Source: a virus
IMG/VR virus record: IMGVR_UViG_3300009151_000527
Coordinates: 1-20,022 of that record
Direction: 5' to 3' (one strand)
Length of the DNA: 20,022 nucleotides
Below the pieces are notes generated by a model, which saw nothing but the letters and a program-made list of their open reading frames with translations, made no database searches and was not told the DNA's origin. Of the stretch, positions 8,100 to 16,684 are shown piece after piece. Position numbers and translations under genes: made by a program. How positions within the stretch are numbered: the first letter of the stretch is position 1; each line of letters begins with the position of its first letter.

Positions 8100-8447
8100 A
8101 TGCCACAAGCAATGCCTTTAACCACAAAAATATCTGAAACTAGCTCTAAGGGTTCAGTGTATAAAACTCTAACAGGTAGATTTGGTGATGGTTATGCTCA
8201 AAGAGCTCCTGATGGTACTAATAATAAAATTGATGCTTGGGATTTAAAATGGTCGCCTTTAAACTTAACTGATAGAAATACTGTAGTTGCCATATTGGAT
8301 GCAGTAGGTGGTTGGGATTATATAACATGGACACCTCCTGGAGAATCAGTTTCAAAAAAATTTGTAATAATTTCGGGATATAGTGAAAGTTATGTATCAA
8401 CTTATTATAATATTAGTGTTAAACTAGAACAAGTTTTTAACGTATAA
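8100..8447 (+). CDS. M: Minor tail protein M-like
   Basis: This 115-aa protein of the phage minor tail protein family (lambda gpM, 109 aa) is a tail-tip component needed to complete the tip with L and to connect to the tape measure end. Family-like features are 'GSVYKTLTGRFGDGYAQRAP', 'NKIDAWDLKWSPLNLTDRNT', and the aromatic 'GWDYITWTPPGE' loop, followed by the C-terminal 'YSESYVSTYYNISVKLEQVF' strand pattern. It starts two bases after the tape measure stop codon (TAGTAATG), with GGAG inside the end of the tape measure gene, so the two are almost certainly cotranscribed and coupled. Confidence 0.85.
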   Translation: MPQAMPLTTKISETSSKGSVYKTLTGRFGDGYAQRAPDGTNNKIDAWDLKWSPLNLTDRNTVVAILDAVGGWDYITWTPPGESVSKKFVIISGYSESYVSTYYNISVKLEQVFNV

Positions 8448-8461
8448 TTTAGGACATAATT

Positions 8462-8908
8462 ATGGCAGATAATACAACTTTAAATGTAGGTTCAGGTGGC
8501 GATATAATTGCATCTGATGATATAGGTGGAATTAAACATCAACGTGTTAAAGTAGTTCTTGGTATTGATGGAGTTAGTAATGGTGATATTAGTTCAACTA
8601 ATCCAATGCCTACTAGAGTTCCACAAGTTACTGGTACAAGTAGATCAGGTATTACTTCAGCTACAGTAAGTACAAGTACTGTTTTAATGGCTGCTAACAC
8701 AGCTAGAAACGGCTGGCTTGTTCGTAATACCCATGCAACTGCATCCATTTGGATTAATGAATTAGGCGTTGCTGCTGTTGCTACTCAACCATCACTAGAA
8801 ATAAAAGCAGGTGAACTATTTATAAGCCCTGAAGCTTATGTGGTTACTACGGGTATTAATATACTTAGTACTACTGCTTCAGTACCTTATACTGCTAGAG
8901 AGTGGTAA
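8462..8908 (+). CDS. Putative virion structural protein between M and L
   Basis: The function of this 148-aa protein is not established. The N-terminus 'NVGSGGDIIASDDIGGIKHQ' plus 'RVKVVLGIDG' and '...NPMPTRV' is a motif that recurs in small structural proteins of many tailed phages. The rest looks beta-rich: 'SATVSTSTVLMAANTARNGW' and 'NTHATASIWINELGVAA', with 'SLEIKAGELFISPEAYV' resembling the beta-sandwich domains that report on decoration or tip proteins. There is no signal peptide or catalytic motif. It has its own AGGA Shine-Dalgarno and ends three bases before the gpL-like gene. Lambda has no gene between M and L, so this is an extra tip-region component. A tail-tip role is inferred from position only. 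Confidence 0.6.
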   Translation: MADNTTLNVGSGGDIIASDDIGGIKHQRVKVVLGIDGVSNGDISSTNPMPTRVPQVTGTSRSGITSATVSTSTVLMAANTARNGWLVRNTHATASIWINELGVAAVATQPSLEIKAGELFISPEAYVVTTGINILSTTASVPYTAREW

Positions 8909-8911
8909 GCT

Positions 8912-9481
8912 ATGCTACTTCTAACAAACAATTTAGTTACAGCAAGTAGTGCAGTTTCTAGTATTGATTTAGAAGTCCTAAAAGCAAATGTATCAGCCTA
9001 TATTGAATTATTTGAAATGGATTGTACTGCAATTAGCGGTATAGGAATTGTATATTATTTAACCACAAATAAAACTGCGGTTAGTTTTGGCGGTATTACT
9101 TATAATCCATTTCCAATGAGTATAGAAGGTATTAAAAGCAGTTCTGATGGTGCTCCAGCAAGACCAACAATTCAAATGTCTAATATTGCTAATAATCTAG
9201 GTTCTTTAATGAAATTTATAGGTTCATTAGCTTTTTTACATGAAGATTTAATTGGGGTTAAAGTTACTTACATTAGAACTTTTGCAAGTTATTTAAATAG
9301 TGCATCAAGAATATCAGCACCTCCTTTAAAATATACTATATCCAAAAAGATAGAACATAATAAAACTTCTTTAAAATTTGAACTTAGAAATCCATTAGAT
9401 AAAGAACGAGCCTATTTACCTAAACGTCAAATGCTTAAAAGGGATTTTCCTGGACTTGGTATTAATAAACGAGTAGGTTAA
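8912..9481 (+). CDS. L: Minor tail protein L-like, without Fe-S cysteines
   Basis: This 189-aa relative of lambda gpL (232 aa) is a tail-tip hub component. Family-like parts are 'YIELFEMDCTAISG', 'VSFGGITYNPFPMSIEGI', 'GAPARPTIQMSNIANNLGSL', 'LHEDLIGVKVTYIRTF', and 'LKFELRNPLDKERAYLPKRQ'. In lambda the region after the 'P.RQ' motif carries the four cysteines that bind a [4Fe-4S] cluster. Here only about 19 residues follow that motif (ending DFPGLGINKRVG), and the whole protein has a single Cys near residue 38, so no cluster can form. The stop is immediately followed by the ATG of the K-like gene. Confidence 0.85.
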   Translation: MLLLTNNLVTASSAVSSIDLEVLKANVSAYIELFEMDCTAISGIGIVYYLTTNKTAVSFGGITYNPFPMSIEGIKSSSDGAPARPTIQMSNIANNLGSLMKFIGSLAFLHEDLIGVKVTYIRTFASYLNSASRISAPPLKYTISKKIEHNKTSLKFELRNPLDKERAYLPKRQMLKRDFPGLGINKRVG

Positions 9482-10201
9482 ATGCAACTATCACAAGAAC
9501 AATTTAATGAAGTTTCTAATTATACGTTAAATTGTCACCCTAATGAAATGTGTGGTATATTAGTTGAAGATACTTTTATACCTATTCCTAATATTCATAA
9601 AAAACCTGAAAATAATTTTACTTTATGCCCAGTTACTTTAGTTAAATATCTTGGTAAAATACAAGCTATAGTTCATAGTCATTGTAGAGATTTAAAAGCT
9701 ATCGAAGTATTCGATCTTCGTACACCTTCTTATAATGATTTAATTGGGCAAAAGAAAAGTAAACTTCCTTGGTTAATTGTTAGTTGTGAAGGAATTAATG
9801 TAACTTATCCATTAGAAATACCTAGAATAAAAAATAATGACTATTTAGAAAGACCTTTTATTTGGTTTATTAATGATTGTTATAGTTTAGTTCAAGACTA
9901 TTATTTATTTGAATTAGGTATTGATTTACCAGATCATAAAGCTGATGAAGATTTTTGTAATATGAGAAAACTACATAACCTATTTGATGATTATATTAAA
10001 GAATATGGTTTTATAGAATTACCTGCTACTGTAGAATTACAAAAAGGTGATTTACTTTTATTGGATAATGCAGGTCATACAAGAAATCATTTAGGTATTT
10101 ATGAGAATGGTTATATACTGCATCAAGGTATGTTATCAATAAAAGAACGAGTTGAACATTTTATAGGTCGTATTCATAAGGTACTAAGATATGATAGTTA
10201 A
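9482..10201 (+). CDS. K: Tail tip protein K-like: JAMM metalloprotease fold plus NlpC/P60
   Basis: This 239-aa protein has two hydrolase domains. Residues 1-115 match the Mov34/JAMM fold: Glu22 in 'NEMCGI', the HxH pair His65-Ser-His67, and S83-x-x-Asp86 in 'TPSYNDL'. Asp86 lies 19 residues after His67, where 11 is usual, so about eight extra residues lie in the metal-site loop. Residues about 125-239 match NlpC/P60 peptidoglycan endopeptidases: catalytic Cys133 in 'INDCYSLV', His203 in 'RNHLGIY', and the polar third residue near His214/Gln215. Lambda gpK is associated with the tail tip and probably aids processing or entry through the cell wall. It overlaps the next gene by 11 nt. Confidence 0.88.
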   Translation: MQLSQEQFNEVSNYTLNCHPNEMCGILVEDTFIPIPNIHKKPENNFTLCPVTLVKYLGKIQAIVHSHCRDLKAIEVFDLRTPSYNDLIGQKKSKLPWLIVSCEGINVTYPLEIPRIKNNDYLERPFIWFINDCYSLVQDYYLFELGIDLPDHKADEDFCNMRKLHNLFDDYIKEYGFIELPATVELQKGDLLLLDNAGHTRNHLGIYENGYILHQGMLSIKERVEHFIGRIHKVLRYDS

Positions 10202-10796
10202 AGTATATGAAGATTTAGAAAACTTTGATGAATTTAATTTTAATGTTGATAATATAAAGGATATATTATCAGGTATAAAAATGTTAAAAGGTGAAGAATA
10301 TTCTAATACTATTTTAAATTTTAATTATAAATACATTTTAACTTCAAATGATATAAATATTAATCCTATTTCTTTAAATAACGATACTATTTTATCTAAT
10401 CTTAACGGTTATGATAATTTATTTTTATTTCCTGAGGTATCAGGTCAAATAGAGGAAGCAGTTATAATTGCACTAGCAGTTGACGCTTCAGTTGCAACAA
10501 CAGCAGGTACTTCAGCTATAGCTTGCTTTGTTATAGAAAATGCAGCAGCTATAGCTATAGCTGCAAATATAGCTATATCCGTTGGAGTATCAATGGCTTT
10601 AAACGGTATTATGCAACTTCTTTCACCAACTACTTCTTTTTCATCTGATCCTGCTCAAGCTCAACAAAAACAAAGTTCATTATTTAATGGAGCACCTTTA
10701 ATTAGGGAACAAGGTGGTAGTGTACCTTTATGGTATGGCTCAAGTTATATTGGTGGTGTATTAGTTAGTTCAAGTATTTCTACAGCGGAAGGTTAA
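10191..10796 (+). CDS. I: Tail assembly protein I-like
   Basis: This 201-aa protein of the lambda gpI family is needed for tail-tip assembly but is not firmly found in the virion. The N-terminal 80 residues form a mixed alpha/beta domain. A long Ala/Ile-rich hydrophobic stretch follows (about residues 86-142), and the C-terminus is family-typical: 'SSLFNGAPLIREQGGSVPLW', then 'YGSSYIGGVLVSSSIS'. AAGG about 10 bases before the ATG supports this start, giving an 11-nt overlap with the K-like gene. The hydrophobic stretch is encoded by very regular GCN/ATA codons that create clustered DNA palindromes. Confidence 0.82.
   Translation: MIVKVYEDLENFDEFNFNVDNIKDILSGIKMLKGEEYSNTILNFNYKYILTSNDININPISLNNDTILSNLNGYDNLFLFPEVSGQIEEAVIIALAVDASVATTAGTSAIACFVIENAAAIAIAANIAISVGVSMALNGIMQLLSPTTSFSSDPAQAQQKQSSLFNGAPLIREQGGSVPLWYGSSYIGGVLVSSSISTAEG
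10514..10578 (+). repeat. Cluster of three perfect palindromes inside the I-like gene
   Basis: AGCTATAGCT (10514-10523), a 20-bp palindrome with arms GCAGCTATAG/CTATAGCTGC (10545-10564) and ATATAGCTATAT (10567-10578) are each perfectly self-complementary. All share the core TATAGCTATA-like sequence. They lie in codons for the Ala/Ile-rich hydrophobic segment. This is a direct reading of the sequence, and no function is known. Confidence 0.7.
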
Positions 10797-10798
10797 TA

Positions 10799-13700
10799 AT
10801 GGAACAAAATGAATTAATATCAGGTTCCGGTGGTAAAGGTAAGCATCCCCATACCCCTGTAGAAGCCAATGATACTTTAAAAAGTAAGCAAGTTATTAAA
10901 TTACTTTTTGCAGTAGCAGAAGGTGAAATAACCTCTATTGATGATATACTTTTGGATAAGGTATCTATTGCAAGTTATAACGCCAGTTATACTTGGAAAA
11001 GTGGTTTATCAAATCAAACTGTTATTCCAGGTTTTATTGATACAGAATCACCTTTACCTAGTTTTACAGCGGTTGCTCTTATTCATGCTACTTTTTTTAC
11101 TTATAATATTGATTCATTAATTGATGCAGTTAGAATAACTTTTAATCTTGATAATTTAAGACAAATACAAGCTAATGGGGATATGACTGGATATAGTGTA
11201 TCCATTGATATTTTCACTAAAGCTACTACAAGTTCAAGTCAAATTCTTTATAAAACTACTACTAAAACTGGTAAAGCTTCTAATCCCTATAGTTGGGATA
11301 TAATAGTTAATAGACCCACTAATTACATTCCTGGGACTAATTGGTCAGTTGTAATTAATAGATCCAGTGCAGATGATTCAACTGTAAAAAATAATTCTGT
11401 TACACGCCTTGCAGCAATAACTCAAATTTATCACAAGCAATTAACTTATCCTAATACAGCTTTAGTAGCAGTAACCTTAAATGATGCTGGTGAATTTGGA
11501 GGTCAAGTACCTCAAATTCTTATAAAAGGTAAAGGACGAAAAGTATCAATACCTTCTAATTATAATCCTACTACTAGAGTTTATACAGGGACTTGGGATT
11601 TATCCATGAGTGCTGTAAAGCAATTTAGTGATAATATTGCTTGGGTTTTATACGATGTATTACATGACTCTACTTGTTTAGGTATTGATACTGCTGACTT
11701 AGATAAAACTTCATTTTATTTATTGAGTCAATATGCCGATACCTTAATACCTGATGGTTATGGTAATAATATACCTCGTTACTCTATAGGTAATCAATTC
11801 TATGCTAGGGATAATGTACCTACGTTTCTTCAAAATTTGTTAGCTATCTGTAATGGAATGCTTACAGAAAATGAATTTGGACAGATTAAAATTATTTTTG
11901 ACCAACCTAATTTATCAGCAAGTAGGCTAGTAACTAATTCTAATGTAATAGGTGGATTATTTAATTATAGTTCCAACGATTTAGAAAATAGGTATTCCCT
12001 TGTAAATATTACTTATAACAATTACCTTAGTTATAACGAAACAGATACTGCTACTTGGTCGGATGATGCTTTAATAACTCGATATGGTTTACAGACTTGT
12101 GATATTGTACTTCCGGGCTGTGTATATGAAGCGCAAGCTATAAGGAAAGCTCGTTGGGCTATTTATACTAATGCAAAGACTACAAAACTTCTTACCTTTA
12201 ATGTTCTATTTGAAGCTTTATCATTCAGAAATGGTTCTATAATTAAAGTAATGGATAGCGATAATGCTGATGTTAATCAACATGGTGTTATTACTGCTAC
12301 GAGTAGTTCAGCAGGTACTACTACTATTGTTATGGATAGAAGTATTACTTTAGCTGCTCAAACCTATACAGTTACTTTTTATGGAATTGATGGGGTTACT
12401 TTATATAATAAAACTTTACTACAAACCAATTCTACAGTATCTAGCATTAGTTTTGTGGGTACTGAAGTTCCTTTATTAGCAAGTACTTTTATACTTTCAG
12501 GTACAGTAGTTCCCCAATTATTTAGAGTTGTTGGTAATGCTAAAAATACCGATGATAGTTACACTATATCGTGTTTAGTTTATGATAATGCAAAATTTAC
12601 TTATATAGATCAAGCTATTACTTTAATAACGGGTACTGGAGATTTTATAAATGTAGGTTCTTTTTATGCACTTGCGGTTGTTAATTTAGCAGTTAGTCCT
12701 ATATCATCATCAAATGGAGTTAATACTAATATTCAACTTCATGTACATTGGGATTGGGATCCATCTCTTACTGAAAAATATAAAGCTACTTTTAAAGCTA
12801 CATGGGTAAGGGATAATACTGATACAAAAGAAGTAAAGGATATTACTGGTAATAGTTTTGATATAAATGGTGCAGTTCCAGGAACCTATGATATTACAGT
12901 GTGGGCAATTAATCCTTTTTCAGGTATTAAATCAACTCCTGCTACTTTAACTTATGCTTATAGAACTACTGCTGGTAATTCTACTTTATTACCTCCTATC
13001 AATGCTAGGGTAACTGGTACAGTTGGTTTAATTTATAACACTCCTGCATTATCATTAACTTTTGATTATAATACATTAAATTCACTTGTATTGGATAGTT
13101 TATTGGATTATGTAGTTGAATTATGGACTTTAACAGGAAGTACTAAAGTTGGTACTTATGTGGTTAAACCAGATTCAGCATTTGGTAGTACTTTTAATTT
13201 TCCATTTTTAGAAAATTTAGCTATATTTGGTGCATCAACTAGAAGTTATATTGTTAAACTTTATAGTAGGGATTTAACTGGTTTTGTTTCAACTGCCTAT
13301 GCCGTTACAGTTAATAATACTGTTCCTGCTATTCAATCATTTACAATATTTTCAGGTGTTTCATCTGTTTATATTAAAGTTACTACAACTCCTTATGAGA
13401 TAGATACTGCTGGCTATGAAGTACATAGAAGTTTAACTACAGGTTTTACTCCTGGAGTAGGTACATTAGTTTATGATGGTGTTGATACTTATATAACCCT
13501 TAATGTTCCTGATAATCAAAATTATTATTATAGGATTGCTGCTTATGATAACTTTGATAAAGTAGGTTTAATATATTCAAGTGAACAAAGTAATACTACA
13601 TTAACTACGGATGCTATTACTTGGTCTAAGACAGGTTTAGTTTTTGCAGTAGGTACTACAAATCAATTAACTTGGACGGCAGGTACTATAATTAAGTCTG

Positions 13701-16684
13701 GAACTACTACTTATAGTGGTGTTGTGGCTAGTAATGCTACTTGGACAACTGGAACCCTTTATGCTTATTTTAATCCAGCACTTTCAGCTACAGGAATTCA
13801 AACCACAACTTCATTAAGTGTAGCAGTAGGAATAGGTTGCTATCCTATAGCCACATATACTGGCGGTGCAGCTACTAATATTAAAGGTGGTACTGGTGAT
13901 GCCTTTATCTCAGGCAGTCAAATTATTGCTGGTACAGTAGGCGCAAGTCAAATTATCGCTGGTTCTATTGTGGCTAGTTTAATTGATACAACTAATGCAG
14001 TTATAACTGGTGAAGGACAGATAGGATCCGCAGTAATTACAAATGCTGCAATTAAGGATTATATTCAAAGTACTAATTATAATACAGGCACTAATAGAGG
14101 TTGGAAGTTAGATAAAGCTGGAAATATAACTACTTATGGTACTTTAAATATTATAAATCCTGTGGATGGTAGTATCATATTATCATCTGGTACTGCTGCT
14201 TCCCCTGATTGGAATGGTAAACTTGGTGGTAGAACTTCTACCGCTATACTTCAAGGTATTGATGATAGTACTAATATTTTAAATGCTATTACTAGCGATA
14301 ATATTTTAAGTCCTTCTGATAAATTAGCAGTATTAAAAGATTATGGCGATATTATTAATGAACTTGGTCTTTATTATGACCAAACATTAGTATATCCTAC
14401 TGTTAATATGACTAACATGTTGACGCAAGCATCCTCATTTGCTGATACCTTAAATACCACTGGTAACATTTGGACTTTTGGTTTATTAGCAAATCGTCCT
14501 ACTACTGGTTTAATAATTGGCAATGTTTTTGTTGATGTTACTCCAGCCGCATTAACTTATTATGTTGCTACAAGTACTACTGTTTGGGGTGCAGGAACAA
14601 CTACAATTAAATATCCTATATATATTTCAACGGATGCTACCTATGGTTTAGCAGTTAGTACAAATATAACAGGAGCTACTATAAGGGCTTATTACAATGC
14701 GTATAATAGTGCTAAAGTTCAATTTATTAATTCTATTACTACATTATCAAAATCATTAGCCGATGCTGCTCAAACTGATGCTACGGCTGCTTTAGCTGAT
14801 TTAATTAATATCGCTAGTGATAATGTTCTAAGCCCTGTTGAAAAAACTACGGTAATAGCAGATGTTAATCTTATAAATTTAGAAGATGCAGATATAATTG
14901 CTAAAGCTGCTACTTTAGTGGTTTCCAGTGTTGCTTATAGTACAGCTATAACTACTTTAAATACTTATCTTGCTACTTTAATTACTCCTGTATTGTGGTC
15001 AAATGTTGCTGGTAATACTACTATTATTGGTACTATATTTAGAACTAACTTTAATAATCTCTATAATGTTAAACAAGCATTACTTAATAGCATGGCTGCT
15101 AAAGCTGCCACATTAGCTAATTGGGGTGGAGTTACAGATGATAATGGTAATAAACCTGCTGATAATGCTACAGTAGGTGCTAATTTAAATAATACTTATA
15201 CTGTATCAGGAGCTACATTATGTACTGGAATGACTGTAACCACAGGAGTTTATGGCTGTACTTATACTCCTGCAACTGGTAATTTAGTATCTGCTGCACC
15301 AATGGCGATAACAGCATCTGCAACAAATATACTTACTACGGCTATTCATGGTTTAACTACAGGTATGGCTATTTCCTACACTTGTGTGGGTACGACTATT
15401 TCAGGTCTTACTACAAATACAACTTATTATGTAGTTGTAATGTCCACAACTACTTTTAAATTGGCTACAACCGCTGCTAATGCTGTAGCTGCTACTCCTG
15501 TAGTGATTACGCTAGGAACTTTAACTGCGGGTTCTACTTATGCCGTTGGTTCTGTTACTTGGAATGCTAGTAGTTATTCAACAACTTCCTTTCCTGCTGC
15601 TGGTGGCGCTAAAGTTACTTTTACCATGACAACTGTTGCTGGTAGTTTTATGATAGGGTTAAGCACTGACCCTACTGTTAATAATAGTTATAACACTATT
15701 GATTATGCTATTTATTTATCAGGCTATCAATATTTAATTTATGAAAATGGTGTTTCTAAAGGAAGTTTTGGGGTTTGTATTACAGGAGATAAATTTGCAA
15801 TAATTTATAATGGGTCTACTCAAGTTAATTATTATTGCAATGGTGTTAATTTTTATAGCACAATTTTATCCACCGCAATAACATTACCACTTTATATAGA
15901 TACTTCTATAGTTACTTCTAATGTCACTATTTATGGGATTGGTTTTGGTGCGTATGTTGCACCTACTGCTCCTATTTATGGTAATTTAACAGGAAAAATA
16001 CATCCTGGAAATGCTTCTACCTATATAGCTAACGCTGCAATACAAACTGCTTTAATTGGTGATGCTCAAATTACGACTGCTAAGATAGGCGCACTCGCTG
16101 TTGATACCTTGCAACTGGCTGGTGATGCGGTTTCGTTGGTGCAGTTTATCTCCTTTTCGACAAATATGCTTACATTAGGTCTTACCGCACTAGGTGCTGG
16201 TTCTCAGTATTTTACCGCAGGTATGCCACTTACAACTTTTTCTGTTGATATGTCTGGCGGTACTGGAAACAGTAAAATACTTTTGTCGTTTGATTTATCA
16301 AGGATTAATTATGTGTTATTTACAGCGACTAGCCGCTATCTTCTTTATGACTTAGCAATTAAAAATTTAGCTGGTACTATAGTAGCTACATTAGAAACTG
16401 CAATGTTCACATATGACGCAATGACTATGAGAACTTTCACAAAATATCCTAGAAGCTATTTATGCTCCCTAACTGGAAATACTGCGGAGACTTATAGTCT
16501 TGTCGCAAGGTATACTAATAATCCCGCTGGTGGTGCTTGGCAAGCTACAAGTGGACCTACTAATGGCTGGACAACTATTGATGGCGAGGTGTATACTTCG
16601 CCCACTACTACATATAGCTATGTTGCTACCACTGGTATTTCTACTGGAACAATTACATTAACAGGAGTTAAAACAAGTGTATAA
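10799..16684 (+). CDS. J: Tail tip / host-specificity protein J-like, fused to fibre domains
   Basis: This 1961-aa homologue of lambda gpJ (1132 aa) forms the central tail tip and contacts the receptor. The N-terminus ('GSGGKGKHPHTPVEANDTLK', '...LLFAVAEGEI') and the phage-tail_3 core around residues 325-500 ('RYSIGNQFYARDNVPTFLQN', 'LVNITYNNYLSY') are lambda-like. FN3-like domains follow at about 630-720 and 844-924. Next come a 'SQIIAGTV' repeat (about 1039-1092) and two 'SDNxLSPxxK' helical modules (about 1164 and 1339). A 'HGLTTGM..Y' module lies near 1515, a lectin-like beta-sandwich at about 1588-1720, and a C-terminal tip. The last 200 residues differ in base use and are probably the receptor-binding part. 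GGAAGG precedes the ATG. Confidence 0.93.
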   Translation: MEQNELISGSGGKGKHPHTPVEANDTLKSKQVIKLLFAVAEGEITSIDDILLDKVSIASYNASYTWKSGLSNQTVIPGFIDTESPLPSFTAVALIHATFFTYNIDSLIDAVRITFNLDNLRQIQANGDMTGYSVSIDIFTKATTSSSQILYKTTTKTGKASNPYSWDIIVNRPTNYIPGTNWSVVINRSSADDSTVKNNSVTRLAAITQIYHKQLTYPNTALVAVTLNDAGEFGGQVPQILIKGKGRKVSIPSNYNPTTRVYTGTWDLSMSAVKQFSDNIAWVLYDVLHDSTCLGIDTADLDKTSFYLLSQYADTLIPDGYGNNIPRYSIGNQFYARDNVPTFLQNLLAICNGMLTENEFGQIKIIFDQPNLSASRLVTNSNVIGGLFNYSSNDLENRYSLVNITYNNYLSYNETDTATWSDDALITRYGLQTCDIVLPGCVYEAQAIRKARWAIYTNAKTTKLLTFNVLFEALSFRNGSIIKVMDSDNADVNQHGVITATSSSAGTTTIVMDRSITLAAQTYTVTFYGIDGVTLYNKTLLQTNSTVSSISFVGTEVPLLASTFILSGTVVPQLFRVVGNAKNTDDSYTISCLVYDNAKFTYIDQAITLITGTGDFINVGSFYALAVVNLAVSPISSSNGVNTNIQLHVHWDWDPSLTEKYKATFKATWVRDNTDTKEVKDITGNSFDINGAVPGTYDITVWAINPFSGIKSTPATLTYAYRTTAGNSTLLPPINARVTGTVGLIYNTPALSLTFDYNTLNSLVLDSLLDYVVELWTLTGSTKVGTYVVKPDSAFGSTFNFPFLENLAIFGASTRSYIVKLYSRDLTGFVSTAYAVTVNNTVPAIQSFTIFSGVSSVYIKVTTTPYEIDTAGYEVHRSLTTGFTPGVGTLVYDGVDTYITLNVPDNQNYYYRIAAYDNFDKVGLIYSSEQSNTTLTTDAITWSKTGLVFAVGTTNQLTWTAGTIIKSGTTTYSGVVASNATWTTGTLYAYFNPALSATGIQTTTSLSVAVGIGCYPIATYTGGAATNIKGGTGDAFISGSQIIAGTVGASQIIAGSIVASLIDTTNAVITGEGQIGSAVITNAAIKDYIQSTNYNTGTNRGWKLDKAGNITTYGTLNIINPVDGSIILSSGTAASPDWNGKLGGRTSTAILQGIDDSTNILNAITSDNILSPSDKLAVLKDYGDIINELGLYYDQTLVYPTVNMTNMLTQASSFADTLNTTGNIWTFGLLANRPTTGLIIGNVFVDVTPAALTYYVATSTTVWGAGTTTIKYPIYISTDATYGLAVSTNITGATIRAYYNAYNSAKVQFINSITTLSKSLADAAQTDATAALADLINIASDNVLSPVEKTTVIADVNLINLEDADIIAKAATLVVSSVAYSTAITTLNTYLATLITPVLWSNVAGNTTIIGTIFRTNFNNLYNVKQALLNSMAAKAATLANWGGVTDDNGNKPADNATVGANLNNTYTVSGATLCTGMTVTTGVYGCTYTPATGNLVSAAPMAITASATNILTTAIHGLTTGMAISYTCVGTTISGLTTNTTYYVVVMSTTTFKLATTAANAVAATPVVITLGTLTAGSTYAVGSVTWNASSYSTTSFPAAGGAKVTFTMTTVAGSFMIGLSTDPTVNNSYNTIDYAIYLSGYQYLIYENGVSKGSFGVCITGDKFAIIYNGSTQVNYYCNGVNFYSTILSTAITLPLYIDTSIVTSNVTIYGIGFGAYVAPTAPIYGNLTGKIHPGNASTYIANAAIQTALIGDAQITTAKIGALAVDTLQLAGDAVSLVQFISFSTNMLTLGLTALGAGSQYFTAGMPLTTFSVDMSGGTGNSKILLSFDLSRINYVLFTATSRYLLYDLAIKNLAGTIVATLETAMFTYDAMTMRTFTKYPRSYLCSLTGNTAETYSLVARYTNNPAGGAWQATSGPTNGWTTIDGEVYTSPTTTYSYVATTGISTGTITLTGVKTSV

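Noticed and set aside
13915-14000. Short DNA repeat (AGTCAAATTATTGCTGGT-like, two copies) as a mobile or recombination site
   Set aside because: It is explained by the repeated SQIIAG protein motif that is usual in phage tip proteins.
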